Shown here: piece after piece, positions 53,760-63,144 of the stretch | How the letters are laid out: each line of letters begins with the position of its first letter | Numbering within the stretch: the first letter of the stretch is position 1 | NCBI RefSeq assembly: GCF_012273515.2 | Contig: NZ_CP050975.2 | Span: 6,572,001 to 6,636,000, forward strand | Source: Streptomyces sp. RPA4-2 | Lineage (GTDB): Bacteria > Actinomycetota > Actinomycetes > Streptomycetales > Streptomycetaceae | Reading direction: 5' to 3' | Length of the DNA: 64,000 bases | Notes under the pieces: model-generated | What the model was told of the DNA's origin: nothing | Databases searched by the model: none | The model's input: the letters and a program-made list of their open reading frames with translations, nothing else | Program-made: the position numbers and the translations under genes

Positions 53760-54164
53760 GGACGGCGCCGTCACCGGTAGACCGGCCGCCTTCCACGCCT
53801 GGAATCCCCCGACCAGGTCGGTCGCCCGTCGCAGTCCCACCTGGCGCAGGGACACGGCCGCGAGGCTGGACGCGTACCCCTCGTTGCAGATCACGACGAC
53901 CCGCAGATCGTGGCTGGTGGCCTCGGGGACGCGATGGCTGCCCTGGGGGTCGAGCCGCCACTCCAGTTCGTTGCGTTCGACGACGAGGGCACCGGGGATC
54001 AGCCCGTCGCGGTCACGCAGGGCGGCGTACCGGATGTCGACGAGAAGGGCTTCGCCCGCCCGTGCGGCGTCGTGTGCCTCCCCGGCATCCACCCGGTCGA
54101 GTCCCGCGCGGACCTCCTCCAGCAACGCGTCGATGCCCACCGGGGCTTGGGTGCGGTCGCTCAC
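53754..54164 (-). CDS. Rhodanese-like domain protein
   Basis: The 136-residue single-domain sulfurtransferase has the active-site loop CNEGYASS (catalytic Cys near residue 93), preceded by VDIRY and followed by LVGGFQAWKAAGLPV. Such proteins move sulfane sulfur, for example from thiosulfate or persulfide. The GTG start (VSDRTQAPVGIDALL) overlaps the stop of cysteine dioxygenase by 4 bases, so they form a sulfur-handling pair. Confidence 0.92.
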   Translation of the reverse strand: MSDRTQAPVGIDALLEEVRAGLDRVDAGEAHDAARAGEALLVDIRYAALRDRDGLIPGALVVERNELEWRLDPQGSHRVPEATSHDLRVVVICNEGYASSLAAVSLRQVGLRRATDLVGGFQAWKAAGLPVTAPSP

Positions 54165-54688
54165 TGCCAGTCCTCCGGTCGTTCGACCTGCTCAAGTCGG
54201 AGGATCTGCCCGGTACGGCTGTAGCGGCGGATCCGGGGCAGCGGCGGGTAGTACGCGTGGACGGAGATCGCGTGCTCCTCGGTGGACTCGTTGAGCACCT
54301 CGTGCACATGGTGGCGGCCGAAGGAACGGCCCTTGCCGGCCGGCAGCCGCCGCTCGCGGTCGACACCCTCGGTCAGTTCGAGGGTCTTCCAGCCGTCGGT
54401 GGGCAGCCGTGCGGCGAGCGAGTACTCCCTGAGCTCGCCGGCCGCGGTGAGGAAGGCGCCGACCGAGTCGGCGTGGTCGTGCCAGCCGGTTCCGGTGCCG
54501 GGGGGCCAGCCGATGAGCCACGCCTCGCTGCCCCCCGGGCCTTCCAGCCGGACCCAGGTACGGCCCTGGGGGTCGAGCGGAAGCGAGGCGACCAACTCGG
54601 TGTCGGCGGCGGCGCGGCGCACGAAGTCGAGCAGGTCGGCCTGCGAGGGAGCTTGTGGGGGCGCTGAGACAGCGGGGGACACAGACAC
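54161..54688 (-). CDS. Cysteine dioxygenase
   Basis: This cupin enzyme of about 175 residues oxidises cysteine to cysteine sulfinate. The iron ligands are visible as HDH in GTGWHDHADSVGAF and the later histidine in FGRHHVHEVLNES. It has the bacterial type-I layout with EHAISVHAYYPPLPRIRRY near the end. GTG 54688 is the likely start; a second GTG two codons on is possible. It is downstream of a Cys-rich leader peptide and translationally coupled to the rhodanese gene. Confidence 0.9.
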   Translation of the reverse strand: MSVSPAVSAPPQAPSQADLLDFVRRAAADTELVASLPLDPQGRTWVRLEGPGGSEAWLIGWPPGTGTGWHDHADSVGAFLTAAGELREYSLAARLPTDGWKTLELTEGVDRERRLPAGKGRSFGRHHVHEVLNESTEEHAISVHAYYPPLPRIRRYSRTGQILRLEQVERPEDWQ

Positions 54689-54761
54689 TTGTACCGTCCT
54701 GAGGGTTCGCGAGGGGCGCGCGTCAGCACGGAGGGCGCGCACGGGAAGAGGGGGAGCGAAT

Positions 54762-54833
54762 TCAGCAGGACGGTCGACACACGCAGCCCGCATAGCGGAG
54801 GAGGTCCATATGGACCCTCCGCCACAGGCGCAC
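54762..54833 (-). CDS. Cys-rich leader peptide upstream of cysteine dioxygenase
   Basis: This ORF of 23 codons (GTG 54833), or 15 codons if started at ATG 54809, ends in DLLRYAGCVCRPSC then TGA. ATG 54809 has a strong ribosome binding site (GGAGGG, 5 bases upstream). The HMDLLR...CVCR pattern matches the short 'putative leader peptides' found before sulfur and amino acid genes in Streptomyces. Three Cys codons near the end suggest that ribosome stalling at low charged tRNA-Cys tunes the downstream operon. It stops 73 bases before the dioxygenase start. Confidence 0.75.
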   Translation of the reverse strand: MRLWRRVHMDLLRYAGCVCRPSC

Positions 54834-54855
54834 ACAGGTGTCGGTCACGATCCGG

Positions 54856-54884
54856 AGTACACCATGGCGGTTCGGACCGGTCAA
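54856..54884 (-). promoter_or_regulatory. Promoter of the leader peptide-cysteine dioxygenase operon
   Basis: Read on the reverse strand, TTGACC (54884-54879), 17 bases, then TGTACT (54861-54856) fits a vegetative promoter. The predicted start point is near 54849, about 16 bases before the leader GTG. A 14-base palindrome GGTCCATATGGACC (54803-54816) covers the leader start codon. Confidence 0.6.
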
Positions 54885-55340
54885 CTCACTGTCACTATGT
54901 GGACCAGCCAGTCACCCGGGCCGGCCCGACGGATTCCGGGCCGACGGGACACCGGTCCTCGAGTGCGGCGGACACGGACGAGGTCGGTCCGGGAGCTCAC
55001 GGGCGACGGTGAGCCGGAAGAACGCGAGGTCCGGGCGGCACCGGCAGCCGGGCCAGCGCCCGCGCGACCGACCACGCGGGCGTACGGGCATCACCCCGGG
55101 GGTGGTCGGACAGCGGCCCCGCGGACGGGCATCCGCGGAGTACACCTCGTCACTGCGTGCGATCCCTCACGCGTGCGGTGCGTCACGATGGTGCGGTCGA
55201 GACCCGGATCGCACCCGCGAGCCGGGCCCGGGAGGCCCGCCGCGACCCATGGGCACCGCGAGTGCGAGCCCGTCAGGTTCGAGCGAGTACGGGCGGGTAC
55301 GGGCGGGTTCGGGTGGCCCCGCGGGAGAACGGCCCGGCCG
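54885..55340. other. Gene-free stretch between the cysteine dioxygenase promoter and the monooxygenase gene
   Basis: About 455 bases without a credible gene. Open frames exist, but their codon third positions are far less GC-rich than in neighbouring genes. A degenerate 10-bp repeat (GGGCGGGTAC at 55291 and 55301, GGGTGG at 55311) lies near the right end. It may be decayed sequence. Confidence 0.5.
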
Positions 55341-57020
55341 TCACCCCGTGCGCACCGCGTTCTCCGCTCTCGCCCCCCGCTCCGCTTCGGCCGCCGGCCC
55401 GGCCGGGCCGCCCAGTGCCGCCTCGGCCGCCGCGTAGAGGTCGGCCGGGCGCACTCCGCTCAGCGCGGTGACCAGGTGGCCGTCGGGCCGTACCAGCAGC
55501 ACGCTGTGCGCGGCCGCGCCGGGGTAGCTCTCGGCCACCAGGAGCTCGGCGGGGTGGGGCAGCGCGGTCACGGCGGCCGCGAGCCGGGGCATGATCCCGG
55601 CCGTCACCCAGTGCTTCCGCTCCCACACCCCCGTACCGGGTGCGATCAGGACGACGAGCAGCACGCCGCGGCCGAGCCGGTCCCGCAGCGGTACGAACGT
55701 GCCGTCCTCCGCGGTCACCCGTACGTCGACGACCGGCGCACCGGGCGCCGTGTCCACCGGAGTCTCCGACTCGGAGGGGCGGGGTGCGAGCGGTGAGTCG
55801 GCGTACGTCCCCGGCCTGCCCAGCGGGCCGCGTCCCAGGTGCCCGTCCGTGAGCATGACGTCGTGGCCGCGGGCCGATCCGGGCACGTATGCCCGCAGTC
55901 CTCCGCCACCGCGCAGCACCGGAAGCGCCTGGTCGGCGGCGCGCAGCCGGGCGGCGACGACGGCACGCCGCTCCACCTGGTAGCTGTCGAGCAGCGCCTC
56001 GTGCGGGCCGTGGTGCCAGGCCACCGCCAGCTTCCAGGCGAGGTTGTCGGCGTCGCGCAGGCCCTCGTCCAGGCCTTGGGTGCCGAGTGCGCCGAGCAGG
56101 TGCGCGGCGTCCCCGGCCAGGAACACCCGGTCGGACCGCCACCGGCGCGCGAGGCGGTGATGGACGGTGTGGACGCCGGTGTCGAGCAGTTCGTACGGGG
56201 GTGTGGGGCCGCCGCTCCAGCCCGCGAGGGTCTCCCGGATGCGCGTCACCAGCAGGTCGGGGGTGACCAGGTCCTTGCCGGGCGGCAGCAGCCAGTCCAG
56301 GCGCCACACGTCGTCGGCGAGGGGGCGGGCGGTCACCTCGCCGGCTGAGGGGCCGGAGGTCCGCCACGGTGGCATCCGGTGCAGCAACGCTTCGCCGGGC
56401 CAGGGCAGTTCTGTCCGCAGCGCGGCCACGGCGTGCCGTTCGACGGCCGTGCGCCCGGGGAAGCGGATGTCCTGGAGCTTGCGCACGGTCGAGCGCGGAC
56501 CGTCGCAGCCTACGAGGTAACTTCCCCTCCACCAGGTGCCGTTGGAGCCCCGGGTGTGTGCGGTGACGCCTGAGGTCTCCTGCTCGATCGAGTCGAGGCG
56601 GCTGTTGACGGCGAGCTTGATGAGCCGCTCGTGGGCGATGGCCTCGCGCAGGGCGGTCGTGAGGGTGTGCTGGGCGAGATGCAGCGGTGGCGCGAGCACG
56701 TCGTCGCCGGGCTCCCCGGGGCTCCCCGTACTTCCCGGCCCGCTGGAATCCTTCGCGTCGAATCCGATCTCGCGCATCACCTGCTTGCGCCGCATCGACC
56801 GCCATCCGGCCCAATGGAAACCGGCCGCGGAGAGGGGGAGACCCGTCAGGCGTTCGACGAGCGCGGCGGTGTCCTCACGCAGTACCACCGTCCGCGCGAG
56901 CCGCTGTTCGTCCTTGCCCGGTCCCTCGTCGAGGACCACGGAGGGGACTTCCTGGCGGGCCAGCGCAAGGGCCAGCGTGAGGCCCACGGGCCCCGCGCCG
57001 ACGATGATCACCGGGTCCAC
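55341..57020 (-). CDS. FAD-dependent aromatic-ring monooxygenase family protein
   Basis: The protein of about 559 residues belongs to the p-hydroxybenzoate hydroxylase/MhpA class of flavin hydroxylases. It has VDPVIIVGAGPVGLTLALAL (dinucleotide fold) at the N-terminus, the DG motif LVGCDGPRSTVRK, and FLAGDAAHLLGALGTQGLDE binding FAD. A C-terminal thioredoxin-like domain ends the protein. GTG 57020 is preferred (GGGGGC upstream); an in-frame start at 57110 would add 30 residues of poor homology. The substrate is unknown, and no pathway genes are adjacent. Confidence 0.9.
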   Translation of the reverse strand: MDPVIIVGAGPVGLTLALALARQEVPSVVLDEGPGKDEQRLARTVVLREDTAALVERLTGLPLSAAGFHWAGWRSMRRKQVMREIGFDAKDSSGPGSTGSPGEPGDDVLAPPLHLAQHTLTTALREAIAHERLIKLAVNSRLDSIEQETSGVTAHTRGSNGTWWRGSYLVGCDGPRSTVRKLQDIRFPGRTAVERHAVAALRTELPWPGEALLHRMPPWRTSGPSAGEVTARPLADDVWRLDWLLPPGKDLVTPDLLVTRIRETLAGWSGGPTPPYELLDTGVHTVHHRLARRWRSDRVFLAGDAAHLLGALGTQGLDEGLRDADNLAWKLAVAWHHGPHEALLDSYQVERRAVVAARLRAADQALPVLRGGGGLRAYVPGSARGHDVMLTDGHLGRGPLGRPGTYADSPLAPRPSESETPVDTAPGAPVVDVRVTAEDGTFVPLRDRLGRGVLLVVLIAPGTGVWERKHWVTAGIMPRLAAAVTALPHPAELLVAESYPGAAAHSVLLVRPDGHLVTALSGVRPADLYAAAEAALGGPAGPAAEAERGARAENAVRTG

Positions 57021-57196
57021 GGCGCGGCGCCCCCTGCCCGCAGCGGTGCCCTGAAGGACGTAGGTGAACAGGAGGACGGAGCAGGGTGCACGATCACAGA
57101 ACGTATGCAACCTATTGCCGCTGCTTGCGTCAAGTGACGGGGGCAGTGGCGATCATGCCGCTGCCCCCGTCCGCGCCGACCCCGGGTGAGGCTCCG

Positions 57197-58090
57197 TCAG
57201 ATGGAGATGCCGCCGCCCGCCCCGGTCGCTTCCGTGCCCGCGACCGCGGCCGGCGGCAGTACCGCGCCCGTCGACTTCTTGCCGCGCCGCAGCCGTCCCT
57301 CCAGCCAGCTCGCGAAGCTCGTGAGACTGAAGTTGATCGCGATGAAGATCAGGGCCGCGACGGTGAAGCTGGCGATGGTGTTCGCACCGTAGTACGCGCT
57401 CATCGGGCCCACGGAGGCGAGCAGGTCGGGGAAGGTGAGGACCGCGCCGCCGATCGCGGTGTCCTTCACGATCACGACGACCTGGCTGACGATCGCCGGC
57501 AGCATCGCGGTGACCGCCTGCGGAAGCAGGATGAACCGCATGACCTGGTTCTTGCGCAGACCGACGGCCAGGGCCGCCTCGGACTGGCCCTTGGGGAGCG
57601 ACAGGATGCCCGCGCGGACGATCTCCGCGAGGACCGAGGAGTTGTAGAGCACGAGTCCCGTGACGACCGCGTAGAGCGCACGGTCGTCCGAACTGACGCT
57701 CGTGTACTCGGAGTACGCGGCGACGGCGAAGATCATGAGGACCAGCACCGGGATGGCGCGGAAGAACTCCACGACCGCCGCCGCCGGTATCCGGATCCAG
57801 ACGTGGTCGGAGAGCCGGGCTATGCCGAAGAAAGCACCGAGCGGCAGGGCGATGACCATGGAGAGAGCCGCGGCCTTCAGCGTGTTCTGCAGCCCCGGCC
57901 AGAGGTACGTGCTCCAGGCCTCACCGTGGACGAAGGGTTTCCACTTCTCCCAGGCCAGTTGGTCCTTGTCGTTGAGGCTGGTGATCACCCACCACAACAG
58001 GGCCGCGAAGGCGACCAGGAACAGTGCCGAGTAGAGGATGTTGCGCCGCTTGGCACGGGGGCCCTGGGCGTCGTAGAGGACGGACGTCAT
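57197..58090 (-). CDS. gluD: Glutamate ABC transporter permease GluD
   Basis: This is one of two membrane subunits of the GluABCD glutamate importer. The 297-residue protein has an N-terminal basic segment, about five membrane helices, and the His/Glu/Gln-type permease EAA loop (EIVRAGILSLPKGQSEAALA, VGLRKNQVMRFILLPQAV). The C-terminus is an Ala/Gly-rich tail. The ATG overlaps the gluC stop by 4 bases. It is the last gene of the gluABCD operon. Confidence 0.95.
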   Translation of the reverse strand: MTSVLYDAQGPRAKRRNILYSALFLVAFAALLWWVITSLNDKDQLAWEKWKPFVHGEAWSTYLWPGLQNTLKAAALSMVIALPLGAFFGIARLSDHVWIRIPAAAVVEFFRAIPVLVLMIFAVAAYSEYTSVSSDDRALYAVVTGLVLYNSSVLAEIVRAGILSLPKGQSEAALAVGLRKNQVMRFILLPQAVTAMLPAIVSQVVVIVKDTAIGGAVLTFPDLLASVGPMSAYYGANTIASFTVAALIFIAINFSLTSFASWLEGRLRRGKKSTGAVLPPAAVAGTEATGAGGGISI

Positions 58091-58752
58091 CGTTTCACCG
58101 CCACCTTCTTGCCCACCCAGCCGAGAAGGAGGCCGGTCGGCAGCGTCAGACACATGAATCCGAAGGCGAAGACAGCAGAGATCGCGATGAGTTGTGCCTC
58201 GTTCTCGATCATGCTCTTCATCAGGGTCGCCGCTTCGGCGACACCGATCGCGGCCGCGATCGTCGTGTTCTTCGTCAGGGCGATCAGTACGTTGGTCAGT
58301 GGACCGACGACCGAACGGAACGCCTGCGGCAGCACTATCAGCGTCAGCACCTGGGTGAAGTTGAGGCCGATCGCGCGGGCCGCCTCCGCCTGGCCGACGG
58401 GCACGGTGTTGATGCCGGACCGCAGCGCCTCGCAGACGAACGCCGAGGTGTAGGCGGTCAGACCGAGCACGGCGAGCCGGAAGTTGATGGTGTCGAAATT
58501 GTTCGCGCCGAGACTGACGCCCAACGTCTGGTTGAGGCCCAGGGACGTGAACAGGATGATCACGGTCAGCGGGATGTTCCGCACGGTGTTCACGTAGGCG
58601 GTACCGAAACCGCGCATGAGGGGCACCGGACCGACCCGCATGGCGGCCAGCATCGTTCCCCAGATCAGGGAGCCGGCGGCTGAGAGGACGGTGAGTTTCA
58701 CCGTCACCCAGAAGGCTCCCAGCAGGTCGTAACCTTGAAGAAAGTCGAACAC
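58087..58752 (-). CDS. gluC: Glutamate ABC transporter permease GluC
   Basis: The second permease subunit has 221 residues (VFDFLQGYDLLGAFWVTVKL), five membrane helices and the EAA loop CEALRSGINTVPVGQAEAAR followed by LPQAFRSVVGPL. GTG start. It lies 75 bases after gluB and is coupled to gluD by a 4-base overlap. Confidence 0.95.
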   Translation of the reverse strand: MFDFLQGYDLLGAFWVTVKLTVLSAAGSLIWGTMLAAMRVGPVPLMRGFGTAYVNTVRNIPLTVIILFTSLGLNQTLGVSLGANNFDTINFRLAVLGLTAYTSAFVCEALRSGINTVPVGQAEAARAIGLNFTQVLTLIVLPQAFRSVVGPLTNVLIALTKNTTIAAAIGVAEAATLMKSMIENEAQLIAISAVFAFGFMCLTLPTGLLLGWVGKKVAVKR

Positions 58753-58827
58753 GATCTCCCGCGCTTCCGCGTGTGGTGGTGCCCGGGTGCGCCACCCCCC
58801 GAGGGCGGCGCACCGGCGGGCCCTTCA

Positions 58828-59661
58828 TCAGCTGACGATGTTGCCGATCTTCGGCGCAGGCTCGTTCTTGTACTCCGCCGGACCGAAGTTGGCCGTCACG
58901 GCCTTCTCCCAGGAACCGTCGGAGACCATGGACTCCAGAGCAGTGTTGATCTTGGCCTTGAGGGCGCTGCCCTTCTTGACGCCGATGCCGTAGTTCTCGT
59001 TGGACATCTTGAAGCCGCCGAGCTGGAACTTGCCCTTGAAGGTCGCCTGCGAGGCGTAGCCGGCGAGGATCGAGTCGTCCGTGGTCAGGGCGTCGATCGC
59101 CTTGTTCTGCAGACCGGTCAGACAGGCCGAGTACGTCGGGTACTTCTGGAGCTGGGCCTTGGGCGCCAGCTTGTCGTGCACGTTCTGTGCCGAGGTCGAA
59201 CCGGTCACCGAACACAGCTTCTTGCTGTTGAGGTCCGACGGCGACTTGATCGTGTCGTCGTCTGCCCGGATCAGGATGTCCTGGTGCGCGAGCAGGTAGG
59301 GGCCGGCGAAGTCAACCTTCGCCTGGCGCTCCGGAGTGATGGAGTAGGAGGCGGCGATGAAGTCGACGTCACCGCGCTTGAGCGCGTCCTCGCGGTCGGC
59401 GCTCTTCGTCTCCTTCCACTGGATCTGCTCGGCGCTGTAGCCCAGCTTCTTGGCCACGTACGTGGCGACGTCGACGTCGAAGCCCGAGTAGCCCTGGGGC
59501 GTTTTCTGACCGATGCCCGGCTGGTCGAACTTGATACCGACGGTGATCTTCTTGCCGCCGCCGGAGTCGCTGTCCTTCTTGTCGCCCGAACCGCACGCCG
59601 TGGCGGTCACGGCGAGCGAGAGCACAACGGCCGCCGCGGCGGTGACCTTACGGAGCTTCAT
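58828..59661 (-). CDS. gluB: Glutamate-binding lipoprotein GluB
   Basis: This 277-residue extracytoplasmic binding protein for the glutamate importer has a signal peptide ending in a lipobox (LAVTATAC, lipidated Cys23). A Ser/Gly/Asp linker and a type-2 periplasmic-binding fold follow (GFDVDVATYVAKKLGY, DFIAASYSITPERQAKVDFA). The upstream gap to gluA contains a 13-bp tandem repeat. Confidence 0.95.
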   Translation of the reverse strand: MKLRKVTAAAAVVLSLAVTATACGSGDKKDSDSGGGKKITVGIKFDQPGIGQKTPQGYSGFDVDVATYVAKKLGYSAEQIQWKETKSADREDALKRGDVDFIAASYSITPERQAKVDFAGPYLLAHQDILIRADDDTIKSPSDLNSKKLCSVTGSTSAQNVHDKLAPKAQLQKYPTYSACLTGLQNKAIDALTTDDSILAGYASQATFKGKFQLGGFKMSNENYGIGVKKGSALKAKINTALESMVSDGSWEKAVTANFGPAEYKNEPAPKIGNIVS

Positions 59662-59696
59662 GGTGAACGTCCTTCGTGTGGGGAGGAGTTGCAAGT

Positions 59697-59761
59697 CTTC
59701 GGTCAAGGGCTTCAAGGAGGGGCTTCGAACAGGGACTTCAACGAGGATCTTCAGTTCGGAA
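59697..59761. repeat. 13-bp tandem repeat between gluA and gluB
   Basis: CTTC recurs exactly every 13 bases at 59697, 59710, 59723, 59736 and 59749, within degenerate units such as CTTCAAGGAGGGG and CTTCGAACAGGGA. The five-unit array occupies half of the 131-base gluA-gluB gap, just upstream of gluB on the reverse strand. Confidence 0.8.
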
Positions 59762-59792
59762 GCGAACTTCGGTGGTGAAGAAGCGCGGGCCG

Positions 59793-60569
<777 letters not shown>

Positions 60570-60991
60570 CGCTCTGGGGCTCCGTCCTCCTCGGTTTCGG
60601 TGGACAGTAGTGAGCCCGTGCGACCAGCGTCATTACATCTGAGGGGAACTTGAGCATCACGATCGGATAGCAATCGGACACGTGTCGTAGCCGCACGCGG
60701 ACGCCCGGTGCGCGGCCGGCGGGCGGCAGGGTACCGGCTGGGTAACGGAAGCCCTCCGCAACCGGAACCCTCTTGACGCCGTCCTTGTCCATCGGCGTGA
60801 CTTCCAGGGGGCACGCGCGTGTGCCCTGGTTGTACAGAACGAGACTGTTTGAAGTTGTACAAGTTGGGCCCGTCCGCGGCTGTCCGGGCCGTGACCGCAC
60901 GAGCGAAAGACGCGAACGAAAGAACGTGCGAACGAAGCACCGTATGAGCGAAGAAGCGGGGCGGACGACCGATGGACCGGAGGGGGCCGGA
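60570..60991. promoter_or_regulatory. gluA-gluR divergent control region
   Basis: This 422-base gap holds the promoters of gluABCD and gluRK. Two copies of GTTGTACA (60829-60836 and 60854-60861) lie 25 bases apart, about 130-160 bases before gluR. They are candidate response-regulator boxes. No other structure is clear. Confidence 0.55.
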
Positions 60992-61678
60992 ATGAGACTG
61001 CTGCTCGTCGAGGACGACAACCACGTCGCCGCCGCCCTGTCCGCGGTGCTGGCGCGGCACGGCTTCGAGGTCACGCACGCCCGCAGCGGCGAGGAGGCTC
61101 TGCGGGCACTGGTCCCGGAGAGCGACTGCTTCGGTGTCGTCCTGCTCGACCTGGGCCTTCCCGACCAGGACGGCTACGAGGTCTGCGGCAAGATCCGCAA
61201 GCGCACCAGCACCCCGGTGATCATGGTCACGGCCCGCTCCGACGTACGCTCCCGCATCCACGGCCTCAACCTCGGCGCCGACGACTACGTGGTGAAGCCG
61301 TACGACACCGGGGAACTGCTCGCCCGTATCCACGCCGTCAGCCGCCGCAGCGTCCACGACGACGCCGGGGTGGCCGGCGACGGCGCCCTGCGGCTCGGCC
61401 AGGTCCGCATCGAACTGCCCACCCGCCAGGTCAGCGTGGGCGGTTCGGTCGTTCAGCTGACCCGCAAGGAGTTCGACCTGCTCGCGCTGCTCGCCCAGCG
61501 GCCCGGAGTGGTCTTCCGCCGGGAACAGATCATCAGCGAGGTCTGGCGCACCAGTTGGGAGGGGACCGGGCGCACCCTGGAGGTGCACGTCGCGTCCCTG
61601 CGCTCCAAACTGCGGATGCCGGCGCTGATCGAGACCGTGCGCGGTGTGGGGTACCGCCTCGTCGCCCCCACGTCGTAG
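60992..61678 (+). CDS. gluR: GluR, OmpR-family response regulator
   Basis: The 228-residue regulator has a receiver domain (phospho-acceptor Asp53 in VVLLDLGLPDQDG, lysine in DDYVVKPYDTGE) and a winged-helix DNA-binding domain (VQLTRKEFDLLALLAQRPGV ... VGYRLVAP). Beside gluABCD this is the glutamate-responsive GluR of the GluR-GluK system known in S. coelicolor. ATG 60992 follows GGAGGGGGCCGGA; an in-frame ATG at 60944 is possible. gluK follows after 8 bases. Confidence 0.9.
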   Translation: MRLLLVEDDNHVAAALSAVLARHGFEVTHARSGEEALRALVPESDCFGVVLLDLGLPDQDGYEVCGKIRKRTSTPVIMVTARSDVRSRIHGLNLGADDYVVKPYDTGELLARIHAVSRRSVHDDAGVAGDGALRLGQVRIELPTRQVSVGGSVVQLTRKEFDLLALLAQRPGVVFRREQIISEVWRTSWEGTGRTLEVHVASLRSKLRMPALIETVRGVGYRLVAPTS

Positions 61679-61686
61679 CGTGCACC

Positions 61687-63093
61687 GTGCGCACCCGCCT
61701 GCTTCCGCTGCTCATCGTCCTGATGGCCGCCGTGCTGCTCGCGCTCGGCATCCCGCTCGCCGGGAGCGTCGCGGCCGCCGAGCAGCAGCGCGTGGTCGTC
61801 GACCGCATCGACGACACGGCACGCTTCGCCGCCCTCGCGCAGTTCGTCACCGACCAGCCGACGGGCCCCAAGGAGAGCGCCGTCGACGAGCGCCGGCAGA
61901 CCCTGATCAAGGAACTCGCCGCGTACTACGACGTGTACGGCATCCGCACGGGCGTCTTCTACCGCAACCTCGCCGTCATGGCCAACGCGCCGGAGACCTT
62001 GTACCTGCCCGCGCAGGGCGAGGGCCGCGAGGCCTTCAACGAGGCGCTCCTCGGCCGCCGCAGCCACGACCCGGAGCAGGTCTGGCCCTGGCAGCGGCAC
62101 CGCCTCGTCGTCGCGTCCCCGGTCATCCGGGACGGTGACGTCATCGCCGTCGTCGTCACCGACTCGCCCACCGGGCAGATGCGTTCGAAGATCCTGCACG
62201 GCTGGCTGATCATCGGCGCGGGCGAGATCGCCGCGATGCTCCTCGCCCTCGGCGCGGCGCTGCGGCTGACCGGCTGGGTGCTCAGGCCGGTTCGGGTCCT
62301 CGACGCCACCACCCACGACATCGCGACCGGCCGCCTGAAATCCCGGGTGGCGGCCGCCGGCGGCCCGCCGGAACTCCGGCGTCTGGCACGGTCGTTCAAC
62401 GAGATGGCGGACAACGTCGAGGACGTCCTGGAGCAGCAGCGGGCCTTCGTCGCCGACGCCTCGCACCAACTGCGCAACCCGCTCTCGGCGTTGCTGCTGC
62501 GCATCGAACTGCTCGCCCTCGAACTGCCGGAGGGCAACGAGGAGATCGCCTCCGTCCGCACCGAGGGCAAGCGGCTCGCCGAGGTCCTGGACGATCTGCT
62601 CGACCTGGCGCTCGCCGAGCACGCGGAGGCGGATCTGCGGCTCACCGACATCGGCGAGCTGACGGCCGAGCGTGTCGCCTCCTGGTCGCCCCTCGCCGAC
62701 AGCATGGGCGTACGGCTGACCGGTACCTGCCCGGCCACCACCGCCTGGGCCGATCCGATCACGCTCTCCAGCGCCCTGGACGCGGTGATAGACAACGCCC
62801 TGAAGTTCACGCCGGAGGGGGAGACCGTCGAGGTGGAGGTCTCCTCGAACGGCGAGGTCTCGAAGGTCGTCGTCGCCGACCGCGGTCCGGGCCTGAGCGA
62901 CGAGGAACTCGCCCGCATCGGCGACCGCTTCTGGCGCAGCGCCGGCCACCAGAACATCAAGGGCTCGGGGCTCGGCCTGTCCATCTCGCGGGTGCTGCTC
63001 TCGGTCGGCGGCGGCTCCCTCTCGTACACCCATCACGAGCCGCGCGGGCTCAAGGTGACGGTGACGGTGCCGAGATCCGAACCGGCGTCCTGA
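61687..63093 (+). CDS. gluK: GluK, sensor histidine kinase
   Basis: This 468-residue membrane kinase has a first membrane helix (about 5-28) and an extracytoplasmic sensor domain (about 30-170). A second helix (about 175-200), HAMP, HisKA with the phospho-acceptor His260 (DASHQLRNPLSALLL) and HATPase_c (IDNALKFTPEGE; GSGLGLSISRVLL) follow. Its partner is GluR, and it is thought to sense glutamate. GTG 61687 (VRTRLLPLLIVLMAAVLL) lies 8 bases after the gluR stop. Confidence 0.9.
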   Translation: MRTRLLPLLIVLMAAVLLALGIPLAGSVAAAEQQRVVVDRIDDTARFAALAQFVTDQPTGPKESAVDERRQTLIKELAAYYDVYGIRTGVFYRNLAVMANAPETLYLPAQGEGREAFNEALLGRRSHDPEQVWPWQRHRLVVASPVIRDGDVIAVVVTDSPTGQMRSKILHGWLIIGAGEIAAMLLALGAALRLTGWVLRPVRVLDATTHDIATGRLKSRVAAAGGPPELRRLARSFNEMADNVEDVLEQQRAFVADASHQLRNPLSALLLRIELLALELPEGNEEIASVRTEGKRLAEVLDDLLDLALAEHAEADLRLTDIGELTAERVASWSPLADSMGVRLTGTCPATTAWADPITLSSALDAVIDNALKFTPEGETVEVEVSSNGEVSKVVVADRGPGLSDEELARIGDRFWRSAGHQNIKGSGLGLSISRVLLSVGGGSLSYTHHEPRGLKVTVTVPRSEPAS

Positions 63094-63144
63094 CACTTGT
63101 CGGGCTCCGGGCGGGTGTCCTTCCCCGGCCGGTGATGCCGTGGC

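Noticed and set aside
54810..55796. Forward-strand open frame starting MDPPPQAHTGVGHDPEYT with a GGAGG-like sequence before it
   Set aside because: Codon third positions are not GC-enriched as in neighbouring genes, it runs deep into the monooxygenase gene on the other strand, and the GGAGG is part of the palindrome serving the reverse-strand leader peptide.
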